In this document: in pieces, positions 14,700 through 20,742 of the stretch | Layout of the letters: every line of letters begins with the position of its first letter | Position numbering within the stretch: the stretch's first letter is position 1 | Assembly: GCA_018396565.1 (NCBI GenBank) | Contig: JAGTQO010000007.1 | Coordinates: 1 to 20,742, forward strand | Length of the DNA: 20,742 nucleotides | Direction of reading: 5' to 3' | Origin: Candidatus Bathyarchaeota archaeon | GTDB taxonomy: Archaea > Thermoproteota > Bathyarchaeia > 40CM-2-53-6 > RBG-13-38-9 | Position numbers and translations under genes: made by a program | The notes under the pieces: generated by a model | Database searches by the model: none | The model's input: only the letters and a program-made list of their open reading frames with translations | Told to the model about the DNA's origin: nothing

Positions 14700-14752
14700 T
14701 GTAGCCTTATGGAGCGGTGATATTGGCAACTCCTTGAATTGGTGATGAATCT

Positions 14753-15325
14753 ATGAGAGCCCTGCCTATGTTTGGAGGTGCCGCCATGATCATCCTTGGC
14801 CTGTTGATGATAAACTTTGGAGTGTATACTTACAAGATTGAGGTTCCGAAATTCGAGACGAGAGTTCTCTTTGATCATCTGAAGATTCAACAAATAGGCG
14901 ATTTTGCGGTGAGGGAGATTGAAATGCAAAGTAAATGGTCTGTATGTCTTGAGGGGGAGGTTAACATTCCCTCTTCTACGGAGAAGGGAAAGATAAGCCT
15001 GTTCGTGATGAATAATACGGAGTACCAGAAGTGGAGGGGTGGTGTTAAAGATGTGAGATATATTGTCAAAGAGGAAGGTGTGAGTAACTTCAATGTGACT
15101 GTGAATATAGATAGGAACGGTTTCTACTATATACTTCTAGATAATAGGGATGACCCAACATATAAGAAGGATGTCACACTCACTCTCAGATATACTTTTG
15201 AGACAAAAGTTCCTGAGTTGAGGGAGGACCGCACCCTGATCTCTATTGGCTACCCGATCGTTATTTTGGGAGTGATAGGCCTAGTGTATGGATTGATCAG
15301 GAAACCTGAGGTTCGTTGGGAATAG
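14753..15325 (+). CDS. Two-helix membrane protein with a possible GOLD-like extracytoplasmic domain
   Basis: The 190 residues have an N-terminal hydrophobic segment (about 7-27, FGGAAMIILGLLMINFGVYT) and a C-terminal one (about 162-183, ISIGYPIVILGVIGLVYGLI). About 130 strand-rich residues lie between them, probably outside the cell. The middle reads WSVCLEGEVNIPSSTEKGKI, SLFVMNNTEYQKW and NFNVTVNIDRNGFYYILLDN. This resembles the beta-sandwich of emp24/GOLD-type domains, as I remember the pattern; I cannot confirm it by search. GGTGATG at 14741-14747, 5 bases before the ATG, fixes the start. The gene runs opposite to its neighbours and splits the usual Pop5-PsmA order. The function is unknown. 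Confidence 0.82.
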   Translation: MRALPMFGGAAMIILGLLMINFGVYTYKIEVPKFETRVLFDHLKIQQIGDFAVREIEMQSKWSVCLEGEVNIPSSTEKGKISLFVMNNTEYQKWRGGVKDVRYIVKEEGVSNFNVTVNIDRNGFYYILLDNRDDPTYKKDVTLTLRYTFETKVPELREDRTLISIGYPIVILGVIGLVYGLIRKPEVRWE

Positions 15326-15349
15326 GGATATGTTAATCACTAATCTGCT

Positions 15350-15673
15350 CTAAATTTTCTTCGTCTTCCAATCTCGGGCGAGGCTACGAATAGTTCCTGA
15401 AGATTTTATTACAAAGGCCGCGGCTGGTTTATCTCCGATGTGAGTTAGAAGAGTGATTGCAGACCTTACGATGCTAACTGAGTCGTTTCGACACTTTAAA
15501 ATTGCTTCCCCTATCGAGGATTCGTATCTAATAATTTTCGGGTTGATTTTTGTCGAGTTTACAGACCCAAAGTATGTCCTTAGAGTATCTGTCAGAGCAG
15601 TTGCGAATTCGCCACTTGAATATTCATCCCCAATTATTTTAATAAGAAGGTATCTCCAACGTGTTTTTTTCAT
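15350..15673 (-). CDS. rnp2: Ribonuclease P protein component 2 (Pop5)
   Basis: Pop5 pairs with Rpp30 to support the catalytic domain of RNase P RNA in tRNA 5' maturation. The 107 residues match the small alpha/beta family: KKTRWRYLLIKIIGDEYSSG at the start, LTDTLRTYFGSVNSTKINPK in the middle, and a repeated strand GEAILKCRNDSVSIVRSAIT. The ATG overlaps the Rpp30 stop by four bases, the normal partner arrangement. It converges with the plus-strand membrane protein gene 24 bases away. Confidence 0.9.
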   Translation of the reverse strand: MKKTRWRYLLIKIIGDEYSSGEFATALTDTLRTYFGSVNSTKINPKIIRYESSIGEAILKCRNDSVSIVRSAITLLTHIGDKPAAAFVIKSSGTIRSLARDWKTKKI

Positions 15674-16380
15674 ATGCTTCGAGACCTCGCTAGCTTTATT
15701 CCACCCCCGATGAATTCGGGGGAGCGCCTCTCCCTGTTTCTTCTAAAGATCATGTAAGGGATTCTTGAAACAGCGTCTAGAGAAACGCTCTCGGCGAGGC
15801 CCAGGGACCCCAAAGTGCAGGCCATGTCCCTCGGCGACCTCATCGTCAACACGTCTTTTGCTCCGCTGGAGATTACAACCATAGCCTTATGTTTATTTAA
15901 CAATTCCACTTCGTGGCATAGGACATTTAGATAAGTATGGTTTATACTCGATATCCGGGATATTATTCTTGACAGCTCAATCTCAACCGGTGGCTCGCAG
16001 ATTTTAAGGATGCTATGTTTGGTTCGAGGCGTCATACGTTCCAATGATATCAAGTCAACTCTGCTGTCTTTAGCTGCTGTTAAAGCGACCGTCGAATCTG
16101 TTGGCTTAACAGCCAAGACGTCAACGTAACCTCTAATGTTTCTCAGTTGATCTAGCAGTTGTCTCCTTGTCATTGGGCAGATTTCGATTCCGACAGCGAC
16201 TTCAAGTCCAACCCTTTCAAATGTTCTGACAGTGGAGGATATTTGTGTAGGAGGATCCTTCGGATCGAAACGTAAGCCGATGAGGGATAAACCTATTTCA
16301 AACGCCAGGCTGGCCATATCAACCTGAACATGTTGGTCTTTGAGTGGGGGCCTAAGGTTCAGGTCTGCGAATTTTCTCAT
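15670..16380 (-). CDS. rnp3: Ribonuclease P protein component 3 (Rpp30)
   Basis: Rpp30 has a TIM-barrel-like fold and forms the heterotetramer with Pop5 in archaeal RNase P. The 236 residues start MRKFADLNLRPPLKDQ, the family opening with a conserved D-L. They also contain VGIEICPMTRRQLLDQLRNI, RGYVDVLAVKPTD and RVDLISLERMTPRTKHSI. The frame continues to an ATG at 16437. The start at 16380 overlaps the upstream stop as TAATG and agrees with family N-termini, so I prefer it. Confidence 0.9.
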   Translation of the reverse strand: MRKFADLNLRPPLKDQHVQVDMASLAFEIGLSLIGLRFDPKDPPTQISSTVRTFERVGLEVAVGIEICPMTRRQLLDQLRNIRGYVDVLAVKPTDSTVALTAAKDSRVDLISLERMTPRTKHSILKICEPPVEIELSRIISRISSINHTYLNVLCHEVELLNKHKAMVVISSGAKDVLTMRSPRDMACTLGSLGLAESVSLDAVSRIPYMIFRRNRERRSPEFIGGGIKLARSRSI

Positions 16381-16928
16381 TATACCAAGCCCAAATCTTT
16401 CAAAGCTGATCTCGCGATATTCAATGCGGGACGCCACATTCTAATCCCTATCTTCACCCTGATAGGGTCTCTACTTGTCAGCTTAATCCTCCTTCGCAGT
16501 GCCTCATTTTTATCGAGTCTGATATAGAAGTTTCCATCCTCATCCATGGACTTGTCTAAAATTAATGTTAATTCCTCCTTAGTATTTGGTTCCATGATTG
16601 AGAATAGATGCTCGACGATCATTCTCGCCAACTTCTCCTTCTCCACCTTTGTCGAGAAGACCACTATTGGATTTCCATAGTGCCCCCTTACATATGTTCT
16701 CGTGAAAGCTATGGAGTCATGAGTCGCTGGCGGTAGGAGATTCAGTATTGCCGTCTTTACCTTTTCAACATTCTCAGTTGCATGGACGATTGCGCTTAAT
16801 TCAACACTAACCACTTTGCCATTCAAATTCATGCCTACCTCAAATTGATAATCTTCCTGGAAGTATGGCGATACTAGATCTACACATTTCATACATCGTA
16901 CCGCTATTGCTCGTGAGGATCTGATCAT
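16380..16928 (-). CDS. COG1325-type RNA-binding protein
   Basis: This belongs to the archaeal family predicted to bind RNA and encoded beside RNase P and exosome genes. The conserved part begins near residue 38 (VVSVELSAIVHATENVEKVK) and runs through GHYGNPIVVFSTKVEKEKL and the C-terminal LRRRIKLTSRDPIRVKIGI. The reading from 16928 adds about 32 residues with a CMKC pair. A TATA-like box at 16951-16960 lies about 27 bases before that ATG, supporting a leaderless start there. An internal ATG at 16832 with GAGGT ahead of it would give the 150-residue form usual in the family. Either is possible. Confidence 0.8.
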   Translation of the reverse strand: MIRSSRAIAVRCMKCVDLVSPYFQEDYQFEVGMNLNGKVVSVELSAIVHATENVEKVKTAILNLLPPATHDSIAFTRTYVRGHYGNPIVVFSTKVEKEKLARMIVEHLFSIMEPNTKEELTLILDKSMDEDGNFYIRLDKNEALRRRIKLTSRDPIRVKIGIRMWRPALNIARSALKDLGLV

Positions 16929-16950
16929 GTTTTACCTTCACATCACCCGA

Positions 16951-16960
16951 ATATTAATAA
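16951..16960 (-). promoter_or_regulatory. TATA-like box for the COG1325-Rpp30-Pop5 operon
   Basis: TTATTAATAT on the minus strand is spaced for a leaderless transcript starting at the ATG at 16928. Confidence 0.35.
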
Positions 16961-16990
16961 TTTGAATAATCGAGGAGAATAACCTTATTG

Positions 16991-16996
16991 TTTAAA
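16991..16996 (+). promoter_or_regulatory. TATA-like box for the metallophosphoesterase gene
   Basis: TTTAAA is about 32 bases before the ATG at 17026. It would give a very short leader that could include the GGTGA ribosome binding site at 17016-17020. Confidence 0.3.
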
Positions 16997-17025
16997 GATA
17001 CGCTGAATATATGATGGTGAATTTG

Positions 17026-17742
17026 ATGGAGCCTGTCTACAGGATTGTTCACATATCCGATACGCATATCACAAAGTACGGCCAATTTCTGGAGGAGAAG
17101 TTTGATGAGGCTGCCAAGAAGATCGGTGGCCTTGAGCCTCCGCCGAACATGGTCGTTCATACAGGGGATCTAACAGATAATGGTGTCCTTGCAGACTATG
17201 AATTTGCAGTTGAAAAATTGAAGATGATAGGTTCCAAAGTTATTGTTGCTGCTGGAAACCATGACGAGAGAAACTATGGTCAGTCTCTCTTCAGAGAAAT
17301 GATCAGTCCTTTGGAGTATGAACTTGATGAAGGAGAGTACAGGTTTTTTGTAGTTAATAGTCCGCAGCCCGATAGGGATGAGGGTAGACTTGGTAGGAGG
17401 AGGCAGAGTTATCTTGAGGAACGTTTCAAAAATCTACCAGTGGACTCATTCAAAATATTGGTGTTCCATCACCACCTGGTGCCGGTACCGCATTCCGGCC
17501 GAGAGACGAATGTTTTGGAGGATGCTGGAGATATTCTTGAAATGGTCTTGAGGTTCGATGTGGATCTCATTCTTATGGGCCATAGACATGTGAGGAGAGT
17601 ACTTCGTGTCGAAGATACGATGCTCGTAAATGCAGGTACACTTTCCAGCACGAGAACCAGAGGAAGATTTGGACATTCATTCAATATCATAGACATTGAA
17701 AGTGATGGAAGAGTAGAAGTGAATGAGTTCAATCTAGGCTGA
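17026..17742 (+). CDS. Calcineurin-like metallophosphoesterase
   Basis: This is a two-metal phosphoesterase of unknown substrate. Cyclic-nucleotide or phosphodiester hydrolases of the CpdA type are the closest known style. The 238 residues carry all core motifs: HISDTHI (D12, H14), TGDLTDNG (about 47-54), AGNHDER (about 77-83), VFHHHLVPVPHS (about 147-158) and MGHRHVRR (about 183-190). No signal peptide or membrane segment is present, so it is probably cytoplasmic. The frame extends to an ATG at 17011, but GGTGA at 17016-17020 lies 5 bases before the ATG at 17026. It is divergent from the RNase P operon and is followed by Pth2 on the same strand. Confidence 0.9.
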   Translation: MEPVYRIVHISDTHITKYGQFLEEKFDEAAKKIGGLEPPPNMVVHTGDLTDNGVLADYEFAVEKLKMIGSKVIVAAGNHDERNYGQSLFREMISPLEYELDEGEYRFFVVNSPQPDRDEGRLGRRRQSYLEERFKNLPVDSFKILVFHHHLVPVPHSGRETNVLEDAGDILEMVLRFDVDLILMGHRHVRRVLRVEDTMLVNAGTLSSTRTRGRFGHSFNIIDIESDGRVEVNEFNLG

Positions 17743-17781
17743 TTGTTGACATCGACGTTGATGGGGGCATAAAAATTAGCT

Positions 17782-18144
17782 ATCAATGAACCTGAATACA
17801 AGCTGGCAGTAGTTGTTAGGCAAGACTTGAAGATGGGAAAGGGAAAGATCGCCGCACAGGTTGGACACGCTTCTGTCAATGCTTCGGAGAATGTTAGGAA
17901 GAAGTATAGGTCTTGGTGGAGAGGGTGGATTGCTGAGGGGCAGTGCAAAGTTATTTTGAAAGTTAAATCTGAAGCTGAGTTGCTCAGACTTAAGGATGAG
18001 GCTGAGAAAAACAATTTGCCTACTGTATTGGTTCACGATAAGGGTTTGACTCAAGTGGAGCCTGGAACTTTGACGTGTCTTGGGATAGGTCCAGGGCCTA
18101 GTGAGTTGATAGACAAAGTTACTGGCTCTCTTAGGCTCCTGTAA
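17782..18144 (+). CDS. pth2: Peptidyl-tRNA hydrolase, archaeal type (Pth2), start uncertain
   Basis: Pth2 frees tRNA from peptidyl-tRNAs that fall off the ribosome. The conserved frame reads EPEYKLAVVVRQDLKMGKGK, then IAAQVGHASVNAS and the C-terminal TVLVHDKGLTQVEPGTLTCL, GIGPGPSELID, all diagnostic. The first conserved strand (YKLAVVV) lies before the only usual start codons in frame, TTG 17827 and ATG 17833. The frame is closed by TAA at 17770-17772. Candidate starts that keep the strand are ATC at 17782 (reading INEPEYKL) or CTG at 17803. The coordinates given use the ATC. Starting at 17827 would remove the first strand of the fold. Confidence 0.9.
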   Translation: MNEPEYKLAVVVRQDLKMGKGKIAAQVGHASVNASENVRKKYRSWWRGWIAEGQCKVILKVKSEAELLRLKDEAEKNNLPTVLVHDKGLTQVEPGTLTCLGIGPGPSELIDKVTGSLRLL

Positions 18145-18189
18145 AATCCCAGCTGAATACAACCTAGACCTATTCCCGCATCTCTAAGC

Positions 18190-19194
18190 CTAATATGGGC
18201 GGGTCACTATAAAGTCTGCTAAATCCGAAAGGTTTTCCCTAGCTTCTGTCTTAGGTAAGACTTCTAGGCTCCTCTTGGCTCTGCTGACGTAGAGTCTTGC
18301 TAATTCAAGTATCTTAGATTTAGCTTTCGTGGACTCGAGAAGATGTAGAACCTCCTCTAAGGCATATTGGTCTACCTCTTTCGACCTCAAGGTCTGGAGG
18401 AGGTTTTCCTGCTTGAGGGCACTCAATTCTTGCAGGGCATACACTATTACGGCATTGCCCAATTTATGTTCGATGATGTCTTTCCCCTTCTGTTTGCCGG
18501 TCTTTTCCCCAAATATGTCGAGGAGGTCATCTATCAGCTGGAATGCTAGTCCAATATTCTTCCCATATCTCGAGACTGCATTCAGGTAGTGGTTACTGGC
18601 GTTGGCAGATACAGCCCCCGCTACACAGGCGGCTCTTATCAGCTCGGCTGTCTTTCTCCTTATCAGTTCAAAGTATAGGTGTGGCCGAATACTCTCATAT
18701 CTATGTTCCATTAAGTACTGTTCAGTTCTACCACTCTGCTCGAATAGAATATCCATTCTCTCTCCCTCTATTGTCTGTTTTATTGTATTTATGAGAAGTT
18801 CGTGCATCTCTTCTGGATTAGGTGAGTCTTGAGCTATTTGGCTTATGGCTTCCCTATAGAACATACCAGCTAAGAGGGCCATAGTATCTCCATATTTAGC
18901 TCTGACAGTTGGAACCCCTCTCCTTACTTCTCCATGGTCGATTATATCGTCCATTATTAGTGAATAATTGTGAATGAGCTCTATCATTGCTGCGGGGAGT
19001 TTAGCGTCCTTAACGGTTCCTCCACATGCTTGACAACTCAATATGGTTAATGCGGGTCTCACCCTCTTTCCGCCGGCTTTGATTGGATATGTCAAGATAG
19101 GTAGGAATTCACGCGCAGCTCCTTTCTTAAGATATTTCAGCATAATCGGGTCAACAATACGAGTTGCCTGGTTTAGAATTTTTATCACAGACAA
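18190..19194 (-). CDS. idsA: Polyprenyl diphosphate synthase (geranylgeranyl/farnesyl type)
   Basis: This enzyme condenses isopentenyl diphosphate units into the C15/C20 chains used for archaeal ether lipids. The 334 residues contain the chain-binding GGKRVRP (41-47), the first aspartate-rich motif DDIID (82-86) and the second, DDLLD (222-226). The residue five before the first motif is tyrosine, and a bulky residue there fits a short-chain (C15-C20) product. The sequence GDTMALLAGMFYREAISQIA is also typical. The start is TTG at 19194 behind GGTGGAGG, with GTG at 19188 as an alternative. It lies 67 bases after isopentenyl phosphate kinase on the same strand, so two steps of lipid precursor synthesis are together. 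Confidence 0.94.
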   Translation of the reverse strand: MSVIKILNQATRIVDPIMLKYLKKGAAREFLPILTYPIKAGGKRVRPALTILSCQACGGTVKDAKLPAAMIELIHNYSLIMDDIIDHGEVRRGVPTVRAKYGDTMALLAGMFYREAISQIAQDSPNPEEMHELLINTIKQTIEGERMDILFEQSGRTEQYLMEHRYESIRPHLYFELIRRKTAELIRAACVAGAVSANASNHYLNAVSRYGKNIGLAFQLIDDLLDIFGEKTGKQKGKDIIEHKLGNAVIVYALQELSALKQENLLQTLRSKEVDQYALEEVLHLLESTKAKSKILELARLYVSRAKRSLEVLPKTEARENLSDLADFIVTRPY

Positions 19195-19261
19195 GGTCCT
19201 CCACCGGTGGCGACGCTATTAATCAGCCTCATCGAGTTCAAATGTCTGCCCCTTCAGCCAT

Positions 19262-20068
19262 TTATTTGGGGGTGGGGATAATTTCTGGAATGAAACGTGT
19301 ACATGGAACATCTCTACCATGAAGTATTTCCATAATATTCTCCGGCCTTTTGAGGTTAGCTATTACAACTTCACCTCCATGTGAAACAAAACTTAATGAC
19401 TCCTTCATCTTTCCAAGCATCCCCTTCGTCACATCGACTGCAGCAGACCCACCAAGCGAGTTCTCATAATATTTTAGGGTTGATGGAGTTATAGTCTTTA
19501 TCAGTTTGGCTTCAGGATTCTTCTTTGGATCAGAGTCGAAAACCCCATCAACATCGCATCCAAAAATGACCATCTTAGCGTTGAGCGATGTGGCCAAGTA
19601 AACAGCTATCTGGTCGCCTGAGATTATGCTGAATCCCCACTTCAAATCTGCGATGACGTCGCCACTACATATGGGAACCAAACCTAGATTTATCATGAGC
19701 CTGAAAGGTTCGGTGTTCACATGGACGAGTCGACTCCCTTCAGCTACCATGCAACTTGAGGAGAGGAAAGGTACGACTGGGATTCTATGTTTAATGAGTG
19801 TCTCAGTGATCATCAATGTGAGAGAGGACATTGACTGTTTGAGTTCAGCGACTCCCATAAGCTGCTTCTCACTGCGATACCCTTCATGTATAGAGTACTT
19901 TTTAGCTATTGGATGGCCGAAACTTCCTGCTCCATGGACAAGAAGAAGTTTATCCTCAACTTTAGATATCTCCTCCGCTATTTTCTCCATAAGGTTTCTG
20001 TTGAATAACGGCGCCTTGTCCTTCTCTGTTATGACTGAGCCTCCTATCTTTATAATGATTAGGCTCAT
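19262..20068 (-). CDS. ipk: Isopentenyl phosphate kinase
   Basis: This enzyme phosphorylates isopentenyl phosphate to the diphosphate in the archaeal mevalonate pathway. The 268 residues have an amino acid kinase fold: IIIKIGGSVIT at the start, HGAGSFGH (45-52) whose last histidine is the catalytic His typical of this kinase, SGDVIADLKWGFSIISGDQI, and FGCDVDGVFDSDPKKNPEA. The C-terminal third contains AAVDVTKGMLGKMKE. The histidine distinguishes it from glutamate and uridylate kinases. The ATG at 20068 has a clear GAGGAG Shine-Dalgarno sequence 8 bases ahead. It feeds the prenyl synthase encoded next. Confidence 0.95.
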   Translation of the reverse strand: MSLIIIKIGGSVITEKDKAPLFNRNLMEKIAEEISKVEDKLLLVHGAGSFGHPIAKKYSIHEGYRSEKQLMGVAELKQSMSSLTLMITETLIKHRIPVVPFLSSSCMVAEGSRLVHVNTEPFRLMINLGLVPICSGDVIADLKWGFSIISGDQIAVYLATSLNAKMVIFGCDVDGVFDSDPKKNPEAKLIKTITPSTLKYYENSLGGSAAVDVTKGMLGKMKESLSFVSHGGEVVIANLKRPENIMEILHGRDVPCTRFIPEIIPTPK

Positions 20069-20094
20069 TGCTTCAACTCCTCTCAGAATTAACC

Positions 20095-20115
20095 ATTATT
20101 TTTATCTACTTCATC
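20095..20115 (+). repeat. Inverted repeat, left arm
   Basis: This 21-base segment is the exact reverse complement of 20168-20188. It spans the boundary between the duplicated L13e end and the leader of isopentenyl phosphate kinase. Confidence 0.85.
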
Positions 20116-20169
20116 TAAGATTTCGTTCATAGTCTTTTTTAGCTTTCTCACATTCCAATAAATCTTTGA
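20102..20169 (+). repeat. 68-bp direct repeat, copy 1 (partial L13e duplicate)
   Basis: It is identical to 20188-20255, offset by 86 bases. On the minus strand it repeats the last 18 or so codons of L13e (DLLECEKAKKDYERNLR), the stop, and the next 11 bases, but has no gene start of its own. The 18-base spacer 20170-20187 is an inverted copy of sequence at the far end of this repeat. Confidence 0.9.
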
Positions 20170-20201
20170 TGAAGTAGATAAAAATAATTATCTACTTCAT
20201 C
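20168..20201 (-). other. 14-bp perfect hairpin after the L13e stop
   Basis: 20168-20181 pairs perfectly with 20188-20201 around a 6-base AT loop. In the mRNA it begins at the L13e stop codon and could stall or end transcription before isopentenyl phosphate kinase. It was created by the duplication event. Confidence 0.6.
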
Positions 20202-20255
20202 TAAGATTTCGTTCATAGTCTTTTTTAGCTTTCTCACATTCCAATAAATCTTTGA
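20188..20255 (+). repeat. 68-bp direct repeat, copy 2 (true L13e 3' end)
   Basis: It is identical to 20102-20169. This copy is continuous with the rest of the L13e reading frame, so it is the original. Confidence 0.9.
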
Positions 20256-20436
20256 GCTGTTCTACATTCTCGTAATGTTTGGTCTTTCTACGATGGTCAA
20301 CCATTATTCCAAGCTCTCTAGCCATGGAAGTTGATAGACCCACATCAGAGATCTCTGGTATGGAGAAGCCTCTTCCCCAATTCATTCTATATCTTAAACC
20401 AGCCCTACGCTTAACCTTCGGCAGGATCTTGGTCAG
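20197..20436 (-). CDS. rpl13e: Ribosomal protein L13e (eL13), start uncertain
   Basis: L13e is a large-subunit protein shared by eukaryotes and some archaea, mainly of the TACK group. The core is GRGFSIPEISDVGLSTSMAR, then ELGIMVDHRRKTKHYENVEQ and a charged helix ending KKDYERNLR. The only ATG in frame (20385) starts MNWGRGFS. The upstream codons read TKILPKVKRRAGLRYR, which resembles the basic N-terminus of the family, so the gene probably begins earlier. There is no ATG, GTG or TTG upstream. Candidates are CTG at 20436 with GGTG 7 bases ahead, or ATT at 20460 overlapping the L15e stop. The coordinates use the CTG. Its 3' end is duplicated downstream. Confidence 0.82.
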   Translation of the reverse strand: MTKILPKVKRRAGLRYRMNWGRGFSIPEISDVGLSTSMARELGIMVDHRRKTKHYENVEQLKDLLECEKAKKDYERNLR

Positions 20437-20455
20437 TATGGGACACCGAGAGTCT

Positions 20456-20742
20456 CTAATTTTCTGATTTGTCCGGTATGTTTATTTCGGGATCATTGAT
20501 CACTGCCGGATGGTTTGGGTCTATTAAAATAACCTCTGCCCAGAAATATCTGCCATCATACCATAGGGGGTAGGAATTTAGAACTTTCATATTCGGGTAT
20601 TTCTTAGCAACTCTTTCTTCAGCGATCTTCCTTAGGCTCTTAGCCCACTTTATCTTGTTGACACCCATCGCTTTCTGCCTGCGACCTGATGAAGGTCTCT
20701 TCTTCCTCGCACCACTCCTCCTAACTCTTGCCCTGACGATTA
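20456..20742 (-). CDS. rpl15e: Ribosomal protein L15e (eL15), cut by the window edge
   Basis: L15e is a large-subunit ribosomal protein. The visible C-terminal 94 or so residues begin IVRARVRRSGARKKRPSSGR and continue with KAMGVNKIKWAKSLRKIAEE, the hallmark GRYFWAEVILIDPNHPAV and INDPEIN. The frame is open to the right edge without a start, so about half of the protein lies outside. An internal ATG at 20668 is not the start, since the arginine-rich part before it is conserved. The stop is TAG at 20458-20456. L15e often lies near the RNase P genes in archaea, as it loosely does here. Confidence 0.94.
   Translation of the reverse strand, partial: IVRARVRRSGARKKRPSSGRRQKAMGVNKIKWAKSLRKIAEERVAKKYPNMKVLNSYPLWYDGRYFWAEVILIDPNHPAVINDPEINIPDKSEN

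Noticed and set aside
14671..14735. tRNA-like stem
   Set aside because: The stem at 14676-14699 has a 4-base loop. There is no acceptor pairing, no GGTTCGAATCC-type T arm and no CCA-adjacent end.
14739..14760. C/D box RNA (GTGATGA resembles a C box)
   Set aside because: No D box (CTGA) or D'/C' pair lies at the right spacing, and the motif is better explained as a Shine-Dalgarno sequence before the ATG at 14753.
17469..18014. 181-codon ORF on the minus strand
   Set aside because: It is antisense to both the metallophosphoesterase and Pth2, crosses their boundary, and shows only low-complexity Ser/Leu/Pro sequence.
20102..20169. Second L13e gene
   Set aside because: It contains only the last 18 or so codons and no start, so it is a duplicated fragment.
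20102..20255. CRISPR array
   Set aside because: There are only two copies, 68 bp long with an 18-base spacer that is an inverted copy of nearby sequence, and the repeat is coding sequence of L13e.

Overview
The window is archaeal chromosomal DNA. It carries an exosome/proteasome/RNase P superoperon, ribosomal proteins L37Ae, L15e and L13e, prefoldin beta, diphthamide synthesis, an XPF-type nuclease, isopentenyl phosphate kinase and a prenyl diphosphate synthase. The short XPF (nuclease plus HhH, no helicase) and L13e point to the TACK group. The gene style would suit a Bathyarchaeia-like lineage, but I cannot fix that without a tree. Base composition looks even throughout. I see no CRISPR array, transposase, phage gene, tRNA or rRNA.

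Layout. 1-398 (minus) is the 5' part of EF-2, with a reading-frame break near its start. 480-2784 (plus) holds ATP-dependent DNA ligase and Dph6, whose product finishes the diphthamide on EF-2. 2805-4739 (minus) holds a hexulose-phosphate isomerase, an XPF-like nuclease and an unrecognised protein. 4860-7288 (minus) is an ECF transporter energising module (EcfT, EcfA, EcfA) without a substrate-binding S component. 7346-14414 (minus) reads, in transcription order, PsmA, SBDS, Rrp4, Rrp41, Rrp42, L37Ae, Brix, Pcc1, a four-helix membrane protein, prefoldin beta, a possible 49-residue ORF and a DHH phosphoesterase, mostly with overlapping or abutting ends. 14415-15325 (plus) interrupts this order with a long leader and a two-helix membrane protein carrying a possible GOLD-like extracytoplasmic domain. 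15350-16928 (minus) holds a COG1325 RNA-binding protein, Rpp30 and Pop5. 17026-18144 (plus) holds a metallophosphoesterase and Pth2. 18190-20742 (minus) holds L15e (cut by the window end), L13e, isopentenyl phosphate kinase and GGPP/FPP synthase.

Functionally the window is dominated by RNA processing and degradation, ribosome assembly, tRNA modification (KEOPS Pcc1), protein folding and turnover, and archaeal lipid precursor synthesis. Starts follow two styles: Shine-Dalgarno sequences of the GGTGATC type a few bases ahead of the start, and probable leaderless genes with a TATA-like box about 25 bases before the start codon.

No clearly new multi-gene system is visible. The observations most worth checking are the EF-2 frame break at a hairpin, the leader with mini-ORF and hairpin ahead of the membrane protein at 14753, and a 68-bp duplication with a nested inverted copy at the L13e 3' end. 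Also notable are two genes (Pth2, L13e) whose conserved N-termini lie upstream of any ATG, GTG or TTG.
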